Shown: piece after piece, positions 1 to 8,122 of the stretch
How the letters are laid out: each line of letters starts with the position of its first letter
How positions within the stretch are numbered: position 1 is the first letter of the stretch
Assembly (NCBI RefSeq): GCF_024385575.1
Contig: NZ_JANFMV010000004.1
Location: 283,944 to 347,943, forward strand
Source of the DNA: Rhizobium sp. NRK18
Lineage (GTDB): Bacteria; Pseudomonadota; Alphaproteobacteria; Rhizobiales; Rhizobiaceae
DNA: 64,000 nt
Reading direction: 5' to 3'
The notes under the pieces: model-generated
What the model saw: the letters and a program-made list of their open reading frames with translations, nothing else
Databases searched by the model: none
What the model was told of the DNA's origin: nothing
Position numbers and translations under genes: made by a program

Positions 1-717
1 CTTCAGCCTCGCGACATTGCCGGTCGAGCACATGAACACGGCGATTTCACCTTGCTGGAAGAGCGTCATCTGATGATTGGTGCTGTCGACGACGCCGCGG
101 AGCTGTTCGGGATGATCCTTGAACAGCTTGAAGACGGCATCCATGTCCTCGGGACCGGAACCGTAAATCTTGGCGATCTCGGTGTAAGCCATGACGGCGG
201 TGTTGGAATCGAAGCCGGTCCAGGAAACCAGCCCCTTGTAGGCCGGGTTTTCGAACAGGTCGCGATAACCCTTCGGGCGCGGAACGAGATCCGGATTGTA
301 AGCGATACCGTTGACCTCGATCGTTACCGTCGGACCATATTCACCCTGGAAGGAGGCATCGAGCTTGTCCCAGTTCTTCAGTTTCGACGGATCGATCTTC
401 TCGATCAGATCGTTGTCGATGGCCACGGCCATCTGACCTGGCGACATCAACAACGTGTCGTAAGGCGGGTTGCCGGGGCTCGCCATGATCTTGGCCAGCT
501 GATCCTGAGCCAGAGCAGGGGCAATGGTGAGATCATAGCCGGCTTCCTTGACCAGCGGGGTCAGGACAGTGCGGTAGCCATCCTCCCAATTGCCGGGAAA
601 GGTTGCGGCGATAGCCGTTTCGCCGGCTGCCCGGGCGGCAAATGGCAGCGTCGCCGCTGCCGCTGCACCGGCAGCGAGCATTCCGAAATGGCGGCGCGTG
701 ATTTGAAGGTCTGTCAT
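1..717 (-). CDS. ABC transporter periplasmic binding protein, polyamine type (partial, 3' end outside window)
   Basis: The N-terminal 239 residues are present and the C-terminus lies beyond the left edge. The protein opens with a twin-arginine-like signal (RRHFGMLAAG) and an alanine-rich hydrophobic stretch, so it is probably exported by Tat. The mature part begins like family 1 or PotD-type binding proteins, with a TFPGNWEDGYR segment and a later SPGNPPYDTLL segment. It lies 21 bases downstream of an ATPase gene of the PotA type on the same strand, so it should be the ligand receptor of that transporter, with permeases probably further left. The start at 717 is the only Met that gives a complete signal peptide. 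The substrate is unknown; polyamines, opine-like or other small cationic compounds are typical of the family. Confidence 0.8.
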   Translation of the reverse strand, partial: MTDLQITRRHFGMLAAGAAAAATLPFAARAAGETAIAATFPGNWEDGYRTVLTPLVKEAGYDLTIAPALAQDQLAKIMASPGNPPYDTLLMSPGQMAVAIDNDLIEKIDPSKLKNWDKLDASFQGEYGPTVTIEVNGIAYNPDLVPRPKGYRDLFENPAYKGLVSWTGFDSNTAVMAYTEIAKIYGSGPEDMDAVFKLFKDHPEQLRGVVDSTNHQMTLFQQGEIAVFMCSTGNVARLK

Positions 718-738
718 GTCGTTCACCTCTGTTGATTT

Positions 739-1854
739 TCAGTTGCTGGAAATTTCCGGTTCGCTCGGAAAGGCGTGACACCGGCTGGTGTCAATCTCTG
801 CGAAGAGTTCGGCTCCCGGTTCGGGAATTGAGGTGGAAGCCCCCCTCACCTCGGATGTCCGCAGGCCCGTGCCGTCGTTCAGAACGAGGTCGTGAACAAG
901 CGTTGGGCCAAGGGGAACCGAAACGGTAAGGCGTGCCGGCAATGAGGCGTCGCTGGGCGCAGTCGTGAGCCGCACATCCTCCGGTCGGACGGTGATCGTC
1001 ACCCTGGATCCGGCCTTGAAGTTCAGGCGACGCGGGAGGATGACGGCTTTACCGCTATCGAGAAGGATGGATGTGCTTTCGTCCCCCAGCGTGTCCACCG
1101 TGCCACGAAGCAGGTTGGCCTGACCGATGAACGTGTTGACGAACAGCGTCCTGGGACGATCATAGACCGCCATGGGGGTGTCGATCTGCTCGACATTGCC
1201 CTTGTTGATCAACACGAGGCGGCCCGCCAGGCTTTGAGCCTCTTCCTGGTCGTGGGTGACGATCAACGTGGTGATGCCAAGCGTTTTCTGGAGATGCAGG
1301 AGTTCGACCTGAAGGTCGAAGCGAAGTGCCCTGTCGAGGGCGCCAAACGGCTCATCAAGCAGGAGCAGGGATGGTCGCCCTGCAATTGCGCGCGCCACGG
1401 CGACCCGCTGCTGCTGGCCGCCCGACAACTCGCGGGGCAAACGGTCAGCGAAACCTTTCAATTGTACGAGCGAAAGCATTTCGTGCACCCGTTCGAGGCG
1501 TTCGGCGCGCGGCACCCTTTGGCAGGCAAGCGGATAGGCAACGTTCTCCGCAACCGTCAGATGCGGAAACAGGGCATAGTTCTGGAACACCATGCCGATC
1601 CCCCGCGAACGGGCGGACATGCGGGCGAGATTTTGCCCGCCCAGTTCGATGAGACCACTCCTGGGTTGAATGAGGCCGGCAATAGCCCTGAGAACCGTCG
1701 ACTTGCCGCAACCGCTTGGGCCGAGCAACGCAACGATCTCGCCTGCCGCCACCTTGAAGGAAATGTCGGTAACGGCATTCTGCCCACCATAGCTGTGGGT
1801 CAGTCCCTGCACATTGAGCTGCTTGCCCTCGATTGGCATCGCGGTCTCTTGCAT
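739..1854 (-). CDS. ABC transporter ATP-binding protein, PotA/spermidine-putrescine type
   Basis: 371-residue ATPase. The nucleotide-binding domain shows Walker A GPSGCGKST, the signature LSGGQQQRVAVARA, Walker B LLLLDEPFGALD and the switch His in IVTHDQEE. About 130 C-terminal residues follow and match the TOBE domain usual in PotA/FbpC/UgpC ATPases. The start at 1854 is chosen because GGAG sits 8 bases upstream; the frame stays open for 40 further codons, but they carry no domain. It is the first gene of a leftward operon with the binding protein downstream. It could also energise the neighbouring divergent amino-acid-type transporter, which has no ATPase of its own, but its TOBE domain argues for the polyamine class. 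Confidence 0.88.
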   Translation of the reverse strand: MQETAMPIEGKQLNVQGLTHSYGGQNAVTDISFKVAAGEIVALLGPSGCGKSTVLRAIAGLIQPRSGLIELGGQNLARMSARSRGIGMVFQNYALFPHLTVAENVAYPLACQRVPRAERLERVHEMLSLVQLKGFADRLPRELSGGQQQRVAVARAIAGRPSLLLLDEPFGALDRALRFDLQVELLHLQKTLGITTLIVTHDQEEAQSLAGRLVLINKGNVEQIDTPMAVYDRPRTLFVNTFIGQANLLRGTVDTLGDESTSILLDSGKAVILPRRLNFKAGSRVTITVRPEDVRLTTAPSDASLPARLTVSVPLGPTLVHDLVLNDGTGLRTSEVRGASTSIPEPGAELFAEIDTSRCHAFPSEPEISSN

Positions 1855-2483
1855 CGTGATCGCTCCGTTTGGCCAGAGCTGGCGATGCCGGGGCATGCCT
1901 GCGCTTGGCAGAGATGTGATCGAGCGGCAGTTTGCTTGCCGCCTGGATTTGTCAGGGAACGTAGCAAGCAGCATGCCAACTTCGTTTCTGAGTGGGGAGA
2001 GAATCCAATATCATCTTGAATTAAATGAGATATTTTATAATTAATGATATGCGAATTAACTTTCGAATATCTTCCATTCATTATCTTCGAATCTATAAAA
2101 TGTGCAGCATTTGGGGTTGAAGCGCATTAATTAAGCAGTCCGCCTGGGATGAAACAGGAAGATTCCGGCTTCGACTGCCCCTGGAAGGCGACAACGGACG
2201 TAAGCAAGGTCGGTAGTATTTTCAGAAATAAAATCATTATTTCAGTAATTTAGATATTTATCCGCGTCTTCACTTGCGACATATGGAGGCCTATAAGCTG
2301 ACCTGATCAAATTTTGTGCGAATTTATATGCGCATATTTTTTCGAAATCGCCCCGTGAATCACATAAAGAAAAATTGATCAACATTAACAAAGCACAAGC
2401 CAGCTTAACGTCGACATGGCACGTCGATTGCATGGAGCATTCCCGAAAATTCACGCAGATGGAAAAGCAAAAAAGGGGATCCC
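1855..2483. promoter_or_regulatory. AT-rich divergent intergenic region
   Basis: 629 bases between two divergently transcribed transporter operons, far richer in A+T than the flanking genes, especially 2010-2110 and 2215-2400. No convincing gene is present: the open frames are short and without a ribosome site. A perfect 12-bp palindrome (ATATGCGCATAT, 2326-2337) lies about 150 bases before the rightward binding-protein gene and could be an operator for the GntR regulator encoded at the end of that operon. That link is inference. Confidence 0.5.
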
Positions 2484-3416
2484 ATGCATAGCTTCAGGAC
2501 ATTTATCCAGGGCAGTCTTACCGGCATCGCATTATTGACCTTTGCTACATTGCCGCAGGCCGCGGAAGGCGCCGCCGTCAAGATGGTGGCAAGCGATGAC
2601 GTAGCCAAACTGCCAGGTATCGCATTCGACCAGGCTCTTGCTGACGGCCTGCCGTCCAGCATCAAGGGCAAGAAGATCATCAAGGTCGCAACCGACCTTA
2701 CGCCGCCGATCAGCTTTCAGGACGAAAAAGGTGAACTCATCGGTATCGACGCTGATATCGCGGCAGCCCTCGGTATTATTCTGGGTGTAGAGGTGCAGAT
2801 GACCAATGTCGGCGCCGGCGCAGCCATCGTGCCGGCCGTCCTGTCGAAGCGTTTCGACATGACGATCTCCGGCATCAATGACGACGTCGAACTGGAAAAG
2901 CAGGTCGATGTCGTCGACTACATGTATGACGCCACCACGATCATGACGACAAAAGGCAATCCGCTCGCCATCAAGAGCATGGAGGACCTGTGCGGAAAGA
3001 CGGTCGCAGTTCCGGTCGGGACCTTTCAGAACAGAATGGTGGAAGCAGCTTCGGCGAAGTGCGCAAAGCCGATCAACATCATGTCGATCCCGAAAATGCC
3101 TGACGTTCTGCAGGCTGTGCGCACGGGTCGCGCCGACGCAACCGTCAACGGTTACGCGACCAGCGTCTACACGACCGAACATCAGGTCGGTAATGGCAAG
3201 GGACTTCAGGCACTTCCAGATATCCGCCTTGCCGTCGGCTATCTCGGGATGCTGGTCTCCAAGGACAATCCGGAACTGCGTGACGCCGTTATCGCGTCGC
3301 TGCAGCACATGGTCGACAGCGGCGCCTATGCTGCAATCATGCAGAAATGGAGCCTTGCTCCCCTCGCGGTCGAAACGGTCAAGTACAACGACGCTGCCAG
3401 CATGCCGGTGGAGTGA
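2484..3416 (+). CDS. ABC transporter substrate-binding protein, polar amino acid family (SBP_bac_3)
   Basis: 310 residues with an N-terminal Sec signal ending near ATLPQAAEG. The core is that of a family 3 binding protein: IIKVATDLTPPISFQDEKGELIGIDADIAAALG is the usual first lobe (split here: residues about 60-95), followed by the DMTISGINDD segment and the LCGKTVAVPVGT hinge. An AGGGG-like ribosome site precedes ATG 2484. The next gene is a HisM-type permease 3 bases after the stop, so the two make a transport unit. No cognate ATPase gene is adjacent. The ligand may be an amino acid or a sugar-acid derivative; the isomerase two genes downstream hints that it is metabolised by an isomerisation or epimerisation step. 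Confidence 0.85.
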   Translation: MHSFRTFIQGSLTGIALLTFATLPQAAEGAAVKMVASDDVAKLPGIAFDQALADGLPSSIKGKKIIKVATDLTPPISFQDEKGELIGIDADIAAALGIILGVEVQMTNVGAGAAIVPAVLSKRFDMTISGINDDVELEKQVDVVDYMYDATTIMTTKGNPLAIKSMEDLCGKTVAVPVGTFQNRMVEAASAKCAKPINIMSIPKMPDVLQAVRTGRADATVNGYATSVYTTEHQVGNGKGLQALPDIRLAVGYLGMLVSKDNPELRDAVIASLQHMVDSGAYAAIMQKWSLAPLAVETVKYNDAASMPVE

Positions 3417-3419
3417 GCC

Positions 3420-4292
3420 ATGACCCTGTCGGCACAAACCTTGAGCACCGCATTTGCTCCTCCAGCACAAAAGCCCGTGCAGTGGGGGCAGATTGCAACG
3501 GGAGCGATCGCCATTCTTGTGATGGCGCTCGTCATTGCGGTCATCGCCAGGAACCAGAACATACAGTGGGGGGAAATTCCCCGCTACATGGTCGACCCGG
3601 TCATACTGAACGGCGTTGTGCTGACATTGGAACTGACGGCTGGTGCCATGATCTTTGGCATCGCCATCGGCTGTGTTGTGGCCATCATGGCCACAAGCGA
3701 GAACATCATCCTGAAGGCCATGGCGGTCGCTTTCGTCTGGTGGTTTCGCGGCGTGCCGCTGATCGTCCAGATATTTTTCTGGTTCAATATCGCACTTTTT
3801 GTTCCCGAGATAGGCATCGGCACCCACACACTGTCGATCAATGATCTGATCACACCGGCCGTCGCGGGCTTTCTCGCGCTCGGCCTGCACGAGGCTGCCA
3901 ATATGAGCGAGATCATTCGCGGTGGCCTTGGCGCGGTAGACCGTGGACAGCGCGAGGCGGCCACCTCGCTGGGACTGCAGCCTCTACAAACGTTGCGAAC
4001 GGTTGTCCTGCCCCAGGCGGTCCGGCTGATCGTGCCGCCGACGGGCAATCAGGCCATCGGCATGTTGAAGGCAAGCGCAATCGTGTCGGTGATTGGCATG
4101 CAGGACCTCCTGACCCAGGCGCAGGCCATTTATGCCCGCAACTTCCTGGTCATCGAACTCCTGTGTGTCGCCTCCCTCTGGTACCTGGCGATCACGTCGG
4201 TGGCGTCGATCGGCCAGCACTTTCTCGAAAAGCGTCTCGCACCGAAAGGCCGCGGGGCCGGATCGGGGACGCTGAGGCGAGCGAAAGCCTGA
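3420..4292 (+). CDS. ABC transporter permease, polar amino acid (HisM/GlnP) family
   Basis: 290-residue inner-membrane permease. One hydrophobic segment near residues 28-45 precedes a binding-protein-dependent transport domain with about five membrane spans. The cytoplasmic EAA loop that docks the ATPase is clear (GAVDRGQREAATSLGL, then LPQA). The N-terminal extension with an extra span is common in permeases that form homodimers, which fits a locus with one permease gene. It starts 3 bases after the binding-protein stop. The usual third component, a GlnQ-type ATPase, is not found between 2484 and 6400. Confidence 0.87.
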   Translation: MTLSAQTLSTAFAPPAQKPVQWGQIATGAIAILVMALVIAVIARNQNIQWGEIPRYMVDPVILNGVVLTLELTAGAMIFGIAIGCVVAIMATSENIILKAMAVAFVWWFRGVPLIVQIFFWFNIALFVPEIGIGTHTLSINDLITPAVAGFLALGLHEAANMSEIIRGGLGAVDRGQREAATSLGLQPLQTLRTVVLPQAVRLIVPPTGNQAIGMLKASAIVSVIGMQDLLTQAQAIYARNFLVIELLCVASLWYLAITSVASIGQHFLEKRLAPKGRGAGSGTLRRAKA

Positions 4293-4367
4293 CATCCAGC
4301 TCCATCAATGAAGAAAACAGGATCGCCATTGCAGCGAATCCGGTGAGGAAACACCAAGGAGAATGAA

Positions 4368-5498
4368 ATGAAACTCGGTATCGACGGACAGAAATTGCCG
4401 GAAGCGATCAAGCGCGGGCCGCTCGCAAGCCTGGATCATGTGAAGGAGCTGGGTCTCGGCGGCATCTTCTTCAGCACCATTCTCGATATGAGCCCGACCC
4501 TGAACCGCAGCGAGCTTGCCGACATCAAGACCAAGGCGGACGAACTAGGACTTTACCTCGAAAGCGGCTTGGGCAAGGTCAATCCCTATTGCAGTGCGGA
4601 AGCACCGGAATTCCGTGCGATCGGCGATGGCGATATCATCCTCGGCTTCACCCGGATGATCGAGGCGGGCGCCGCCATCGATTGCCGCGAGCTGTGGGTC
4701 GCACCCGGAAACTTCAAGCCGGAATATCGCGGTCGTCTTGCCAACGACCGCTTCCGCACCGATGTCAGCTGGGACGAGCAGCTTCAGGCCATCGAGAAAG
4801 TCCTTCACAAACTGGCACCGATCGCCCGCGCCCACGGCGTTCATCTCAACATGGAAACCCATGACGAGATCACCTCCTTCGAAATTCTCCGCCTGATCGA
4901 AAAGGTGGGTGCCGACTGCATGGGCGTAGTCTTCGACACTGCCAATGGTTTGCAGCGTGGCGAACATCCGGTGTATGCCGCCAAGCGCGTGGCGCCCTAT
5001 GTCCGCCAGACGCACATCAAGGACGCCTATGTCGGTCGCGCGCCAGGCGGACTCGACTTCCAGACACGCCCGGTCGGTCGGGGGATCGTCGATTTTGCGA
5101 CCATCATTCCGCTTCTGGCGGCGGCCAATCCGGCCCTGAACCTTTCTCTCGAGGTCGCGGCATCCGTCGAAGACAAGCCCCGCAAGGCCAATCCGCGTCA
5201 ATGCATCGAAATTGACGACCCGGTCTGGCGTGCGGGCCATCCAGATCTCGATCCGGAAGAGCTCGACGCCTATCTCGCTCTGGTGGATGTCTTCGGCAAG
5301 CGTGTTGCATCCGGCGACATTCCGGATTGGGAGACCTATGAGAGGGACAATTACGGCTATCCGACCTACGAGACGCAGAGCTATGGGTTTGCCGAGGCGA
5401 TCACCTTCATCAAGGCATCCGCCAAACACATCGAAACCATCTGCACCGAAAACGGGATCGATCTGGCATCACGTTCCAGCACTCGGCACGCAGCCTGA
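4368..5498 (+). CDS. Sugar phosphate isomerase/epimerase family protein (AP-endonuclease-2-type TIM barrel)
   Basis: 376 residues. The opening MKLGIDGQKL, the LETHDE-like segment (HLNMETHDE, about residue 160) and the IKDAYVG segment with the preceding His are the metal-ligand strands of xylose-isomerase-like TIM barrels that isomerise, epimerise or dehydrate sugars and polyols. GGAGA lies just before ATG 4368. The gap to the permease is 75 bases, so it is probably co-transcribed. In this position it should act on the imported compound, but the family is too diverse to name a reaction. A hairpin follows the stop. Confidence 0.75.
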   Translation: MKLGIDGQKLPEAIKRGPLASLDHVKELGLGGIFFSTILDMSPTLNRSELADIKTKADELGLYLESGLGKVNPYCSAEAPEFRAIGDGDIILGFTRMIEAGAAIDCRELWVAPGNFKPEYRGRLANDRFRTDVSWDEQLQAIEKVLHKLAPIARAHGVHLNMETHDEITSFEILRLIEKVGADCMGVVFDTANGLQRGEHPVYAAKRVAPYVRQTHIKDAYVGRAPGGLDFQTRPVGRGIVDFATIIPLLAAANPALNLSLEVAASVEDKPRKANPRQCIEIDDPVWRAGHPDLDPEELDAYLALVDVFGKRVASGDIPDWETYERDNYGYPTYETQSYGFAEAITFIKASAKHIETICTENGIDLASRSSTRHAA

Positions 5499-5511
5499 AC
5501 GCACTTCATCC

Positions 5512-5540
5512 ACGTCGGGGCTCTCCACTTGCCCTGACGT
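5512..5540 (+). terminator. Hairpin after the isomerase gene
   Basis: Stem ACGTCGGGGC / GCCCTGACGT, 10 pairs including one G-U, with a 9-base loop, starting 14 bases after the isomerase stop. No U-run follows, so it may stabilise the 3' end or attenuate rather than terminate. Confidence 0.45.
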
Positions 5541-5608
5541 CTCGAAAAATCTCTGGACGAACCGGTTTTGAACCCGTCCCGACTATACGCAAGAATATAC
5601 CTATGAAA

Positions 5609-5642
5609 ATAATAAGATCGATTTTCACATTGATCTTATTAT
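5609..5642. promoter_or_regulatory. 11-bp inverted repeat, probable autoregulatory operator of the GntR gene
   Basis: ATAATAAGATC (5609-5619) and GATCTTATTAT (5632-5642) are perfect arms separated by 12 bases. They end 11 bases before the chosen GntR start codon and sit in an AT-rich pocket. The symmetry and place suit an operator bound by the GntR dimer. An RNA hairpin masking the ribosome site is the alternative. Confidence 0.55.
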
Positions 5643-5653
5643 CGGGAGTTTCC

Positions 5654-6400
5654 ATGAAGAAGACGCGTCGGCAAGGCGCCAAGGCGACGCCAAAGGCCAA
5701 CGCCGCCGAAGCCGCGGAGAACGCCAATGACGATGTGACCGAGCGTATTCGCACGACGCTCGCAAACGCCATTGGCGAAGGCGCCTTGAAGCCTGGCACA
5801 AAAATTCTCGAGGATGCGATTGCAGATCATTTCGGCGTCAGTCGCACGGTCGTGCGCGGCGCACTCGGCGTGCTCGAAAGCGACCATCTTCTGGAGCGCA
5901 AACGAAACCGCGGAACTTTCGTGGCCGAACCGGGCATAGAAGAAGCCAAGGCCCTCTTCGAGGCCCGCCGCAAGATCGAGAGCGCCATTCTGGAACTGGT
6001 CATGGCTCGCGTCACACCGGAGCAACTGGATGCGCTTGGCCGGCTCGCCGACGAGGAGGAGCACATCCACCATCACGGCGACGAGAAATCGAAAATCGTG
6101 CTGTCGGGAAAGTTCCACATCGTGCTGGCGGAACTCGGCGGCAACCCGGTGATGACTGAGATGCTGTCCAAGATCGTCGCGCGCCTGTCGCTGGTGATGG
6201 CGCTCTACGAGGAAGAAAAGCAGGACGATTGCGGCGCAGATCACCATCGCCTGATCATATCGGCGTTGAAGGACAAGGATGTGGCCAAGGCACAGGAATT
6301 GATGGACCATCACCTCGCCGATATCGAGGGCCGGGTTCGCCTGACCGAGGGACAGGGCGACCGCCATACATTCATGGCGGTGCTGGAGAACTTTTCCTGA
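5654..6400 (+). CDS. GntR-family transcriptional regulator, FCD subfamily
   Basis: 248 residues. After a basic N-terminal tail comes a winged helix (DVTERIRTTLANAIGEGALK, then ILEDAIADHFGVSRTVVRGAL) and a C-terminal all-helical FCD ligand domain with the Asp and His residues (HIVLAELGGNP, DHHRLIISAL, MDHHLADIE) that hold a metal in this subfamily. ATG 5654 is chosen over an in-frame ATG at 5603 because GGGAG precedes it and because the inverted repeat at 5609-5642 would otherwise be coding. FCD regulators often sense organic acids, so the likely role is control of the transporter and isomerase upstream. Confidence 0.87.
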   Translation: MKKTRRQGAKATPKANAAEAAENANDDVTERIRTTLANAIGEGALKPGTKILEDAIADHFGVSRTVVRGALGVLESDHLLERKRNRGTFVAEPGIEEAKALFEARRKIESAILELVMARVTPEQLDALGRLADEEEHIHHHGDEKSKIVLSGKFHIVLAELGGNPVMTEMLSKIVARLSLVMALYEEEKQDDCGADHHRLIISALKDKDVAKAQELMDHHLADIEGRVRLTEGQGDRHTFMAVLENFS

Positions 6401-6433
6401 CGGTTGAATGGCACGGAGCCAAGGTGGGGCCGG

Positions 6434-7228
6434 TCATTTCGGTCCCAGAATGCCTTCCATCTGTGTTTCGCTCGGCATCCCGGCGTATGTCTCGATCTTG
6501 CCTTCCCCGGTCTTGAAGACGATTGCAGGCGTGCCGCCGAAGCCGAGGTCGGTCATCAGGGTGGCATTGCGGTCAAGCTTTGCCGCGGTGTCGCCATCCA
6601 CACTATCCAGCGGGCGTATGCCGCCATCGGCATGCTTGCGCTCATTCTCCGCAAGCGCCTCTTCCGGTGACTTGGCCTTGAGAATGGCGGCAGCCTTGGC
6701 GGGAGAATCCTGGCGGATGACGCCAACCATCACGTGGCGCAACTGGACTTTGCCGCTGTCGATCCAGGGCCGAGCGGCGAGCCAGAAGCGATTGCAATAG
6801 GGACAATTGGGGTCGGTAAAGATATAGACGATGCGCGGAGCATCGGCATCGCCATCCTGAACCCAGGTGGATGCCTCGAGCTTGGTCCAAGCGGCTTCCG
6901 TCAGGGGCTGTTCGACCATCTGCTTCAGCTGCTGCTCGGCCATGTCCTGCCCGTAGGCATCGACGAGCGTACCGACGACCACGTGTTGGTTGTCGGGGGT
7001 CAGATAGATCGCCAGAGGCTGCGAACCGGCCTTGGCGGCGAAGCCTCTGAGACCACCGGGAACCTGCATCTCCCCCAGGATCCGGATTCCTTGCTGCTCT
7101 ATTGTCTTGAGGATCTCGGGATAGGCCTTGTCTTCAGCTTCCGCACTCGCTGCCATGATGACGCCCAGCAGAAGCGCCACGGGAATTGCCGGAAATGGCC
7201 TGGAACGTTGAAGTGCTTTCAACAGCAT
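6434..7228 (-). CDS. dsbG: Thiol:disulfide interchange protein, DsbG/DsbC family
   Basis: 264 residues with a signal peptide (cleavage near ASAEAED), an N-terminal dimerisation region and a thioredoxin-fold domain with the active site CPYC at residues 142-145. The cis-Pro loop GGTPAIVF follows near residue 235. CPYC rather than CGYC is the dithiol of DsbG, the periplasmic enzyme that in E. coli reduces sulfenylated cysteines, including those of L,D-transpeptidases. The L,D-transpeptidase gene lies 45 bases upstream on the same strand, so the two form an operon with a direct functional link. The reductant is probably DsbD encoded at 10259. Confidence 0.88.
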   Translation of the reverse strand: MLLKALQRSRPFPAIPVALLLGVIMAASAEAEDKAYPEILKTIEQQGIRILGEMQVPGGLRGFAAKAGSQPLAIYLTPDNQHVVVGTLVDAYGQDMAEQQLKQMVEQPLTEAAWTKLEASTWVQDGDADAPRIVYIFTDPNCPYCNRFWLAARPWIDSGKVQLRHVMVGVIRQDSPAKAAAILKAKSPEEALAENERKHADGGIRPLDSVDGDTAAKLDRNATLMTDLGFGGTPAIVFKTGEGKIETYAGMPSETQMEGILGPK

Positions 7229-7273
7229 GATGCGATCCTTTGATGGTCTGATGTGGGATGGTGGGTAAGGTGA

Positions 7274-8017
7274 TCAGGCCCCTGCGGGGCTGAGTACGAC
7301 GACATCGGCGCCCGGCCGAACCTGGCTGTAGAGGTCGATGACGTCCTGGTTCAGCATCCGTATGCAGCCGGACGATGCGGCGGTTCCGATCGTCCAGGGT
7401 TCGTTGGTCCCATGGATGCGATAAAGCGTGTCCTTGCCGTCCTTGACCAGATACATCGCCCGCGCGCCCAGAGGATTCTTGTCACTGCCGTCCATGCCTT
7501 GGGCCCACTTGCCGTAGCGGGCGGGGTCACGTTTGAGCATGTCGGGCGTGGGCGTCCAGCGCGGCCATTGACGCTTGAAGCCGATATGGGCGGTGCCGCT
7601 GAATTCGAAGCCGGCCTTGCCGACACCGACGCCGTAGCGGATGGCTTTTCCGTTTCTCTTGATCAGATAGAGAAAGCGATTCTGGGGATCCAAAACGATG
7701 GTCCCCGGCGGATGCTCGGTCTTGTAGTCGACGGTCTGCTTCAGAAACTTCCGGCCGATCCGCTGCGTATCGACGGCGGGGACGGGAAAGGGTTCGCCGC
7801 CAAGCGCCTTGTAACGCTCAAGGCCGGATGAGCGTGGTTCGGCTGCCGGCGGTTGAAAGGCGGGGGAAGCGGCAGGGCTGGTCGTCGACGGAGTGGAAAC
7901 GCAGGAAACGAGACCGATCGAAAGCAATCCGAAGGCAACCAGGGTCTTCAGCCGCTTTATATGGATACGGCTGCCGTGATCGGCAGATAGGGGGCAGGAT
8001 GACAAGGGTGGGGACAT
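7274..8017 (-). CDS. L,D-transpeptidase (YkuD domain), probable lipoprotein
   Basis: 247 residues from ATG 8017. Near the N-terminus LLSIGLVSC resembles a lipobox, so the protein is probably anchored in the outer membrane. The YkuD catalytic signature is complete: HGTNEPWTIGTAASSGCIRM, with the nucleophile Cys near residue 218. Such enzymes form 3-3 peptidoglycan crosslinks or attach proteins to peptidoglycan. An in-frame GTG at 8056 is rejected because it lies only 14 bases from the response-regulator box at 8070-8086, hence probably upstream of the transcription start. The distance from box to ATG 8017 (52 bases) nearly equals that at dsbD (49 bases). dsbG follows in the same operon. Confidence 0.87.
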   Translation of the reverse strand: MSPPLSSCPLSADHGSRIHIKRLKTLVAFGLLSIGLVSCVSTPSTTSPAASPAFQPPAAEPRSSGLERYKALGGEPFPVPAVDTQRIGRKFLKQTVDYKTEHPPGTIVLDPQNRFLYLIKRNGKAIRYGVGVGKAGFEFSGTAHIGFKRQWPRWTPTPDMLKRDPARYGKWAQGMDGSDKNPLGARAMYLVKDGKDTLYRIHGTNEPWTIGTAASSGCIRMLNQDVIDLYSQVRPGADVVVLSPAGA

Positions 8018-8069
8018 GTCGAGCAAGACGCTCCTGGTGAGGTTTACCGGCCCCACTTCTCTGCGTCAC

Positions 8070-8086
8070 CTTAAGGCTGCCTTAAG
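8070..8086. promoter_or_regulatory. PmrA-like response-regulator box before ldt-dsbG
   Basis: Direct repeat CTTAAGGCTGCCTTAAG: two CTTAAG half-sites 11 bp apart, one helical turn, as expected for a tandem OmpR-type dimer. The same motif, differing at one base, lies at 10193-10209. It resembles the PmrA box described in enterobacteria (two CTTAA-type half-sites separated by 5 bp). Confidence 0.75.
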
Positions 8087-8122
8087 ACCGGCCTATGCTC
8101 CTGTGGCATTGCGGGCAGTCGC

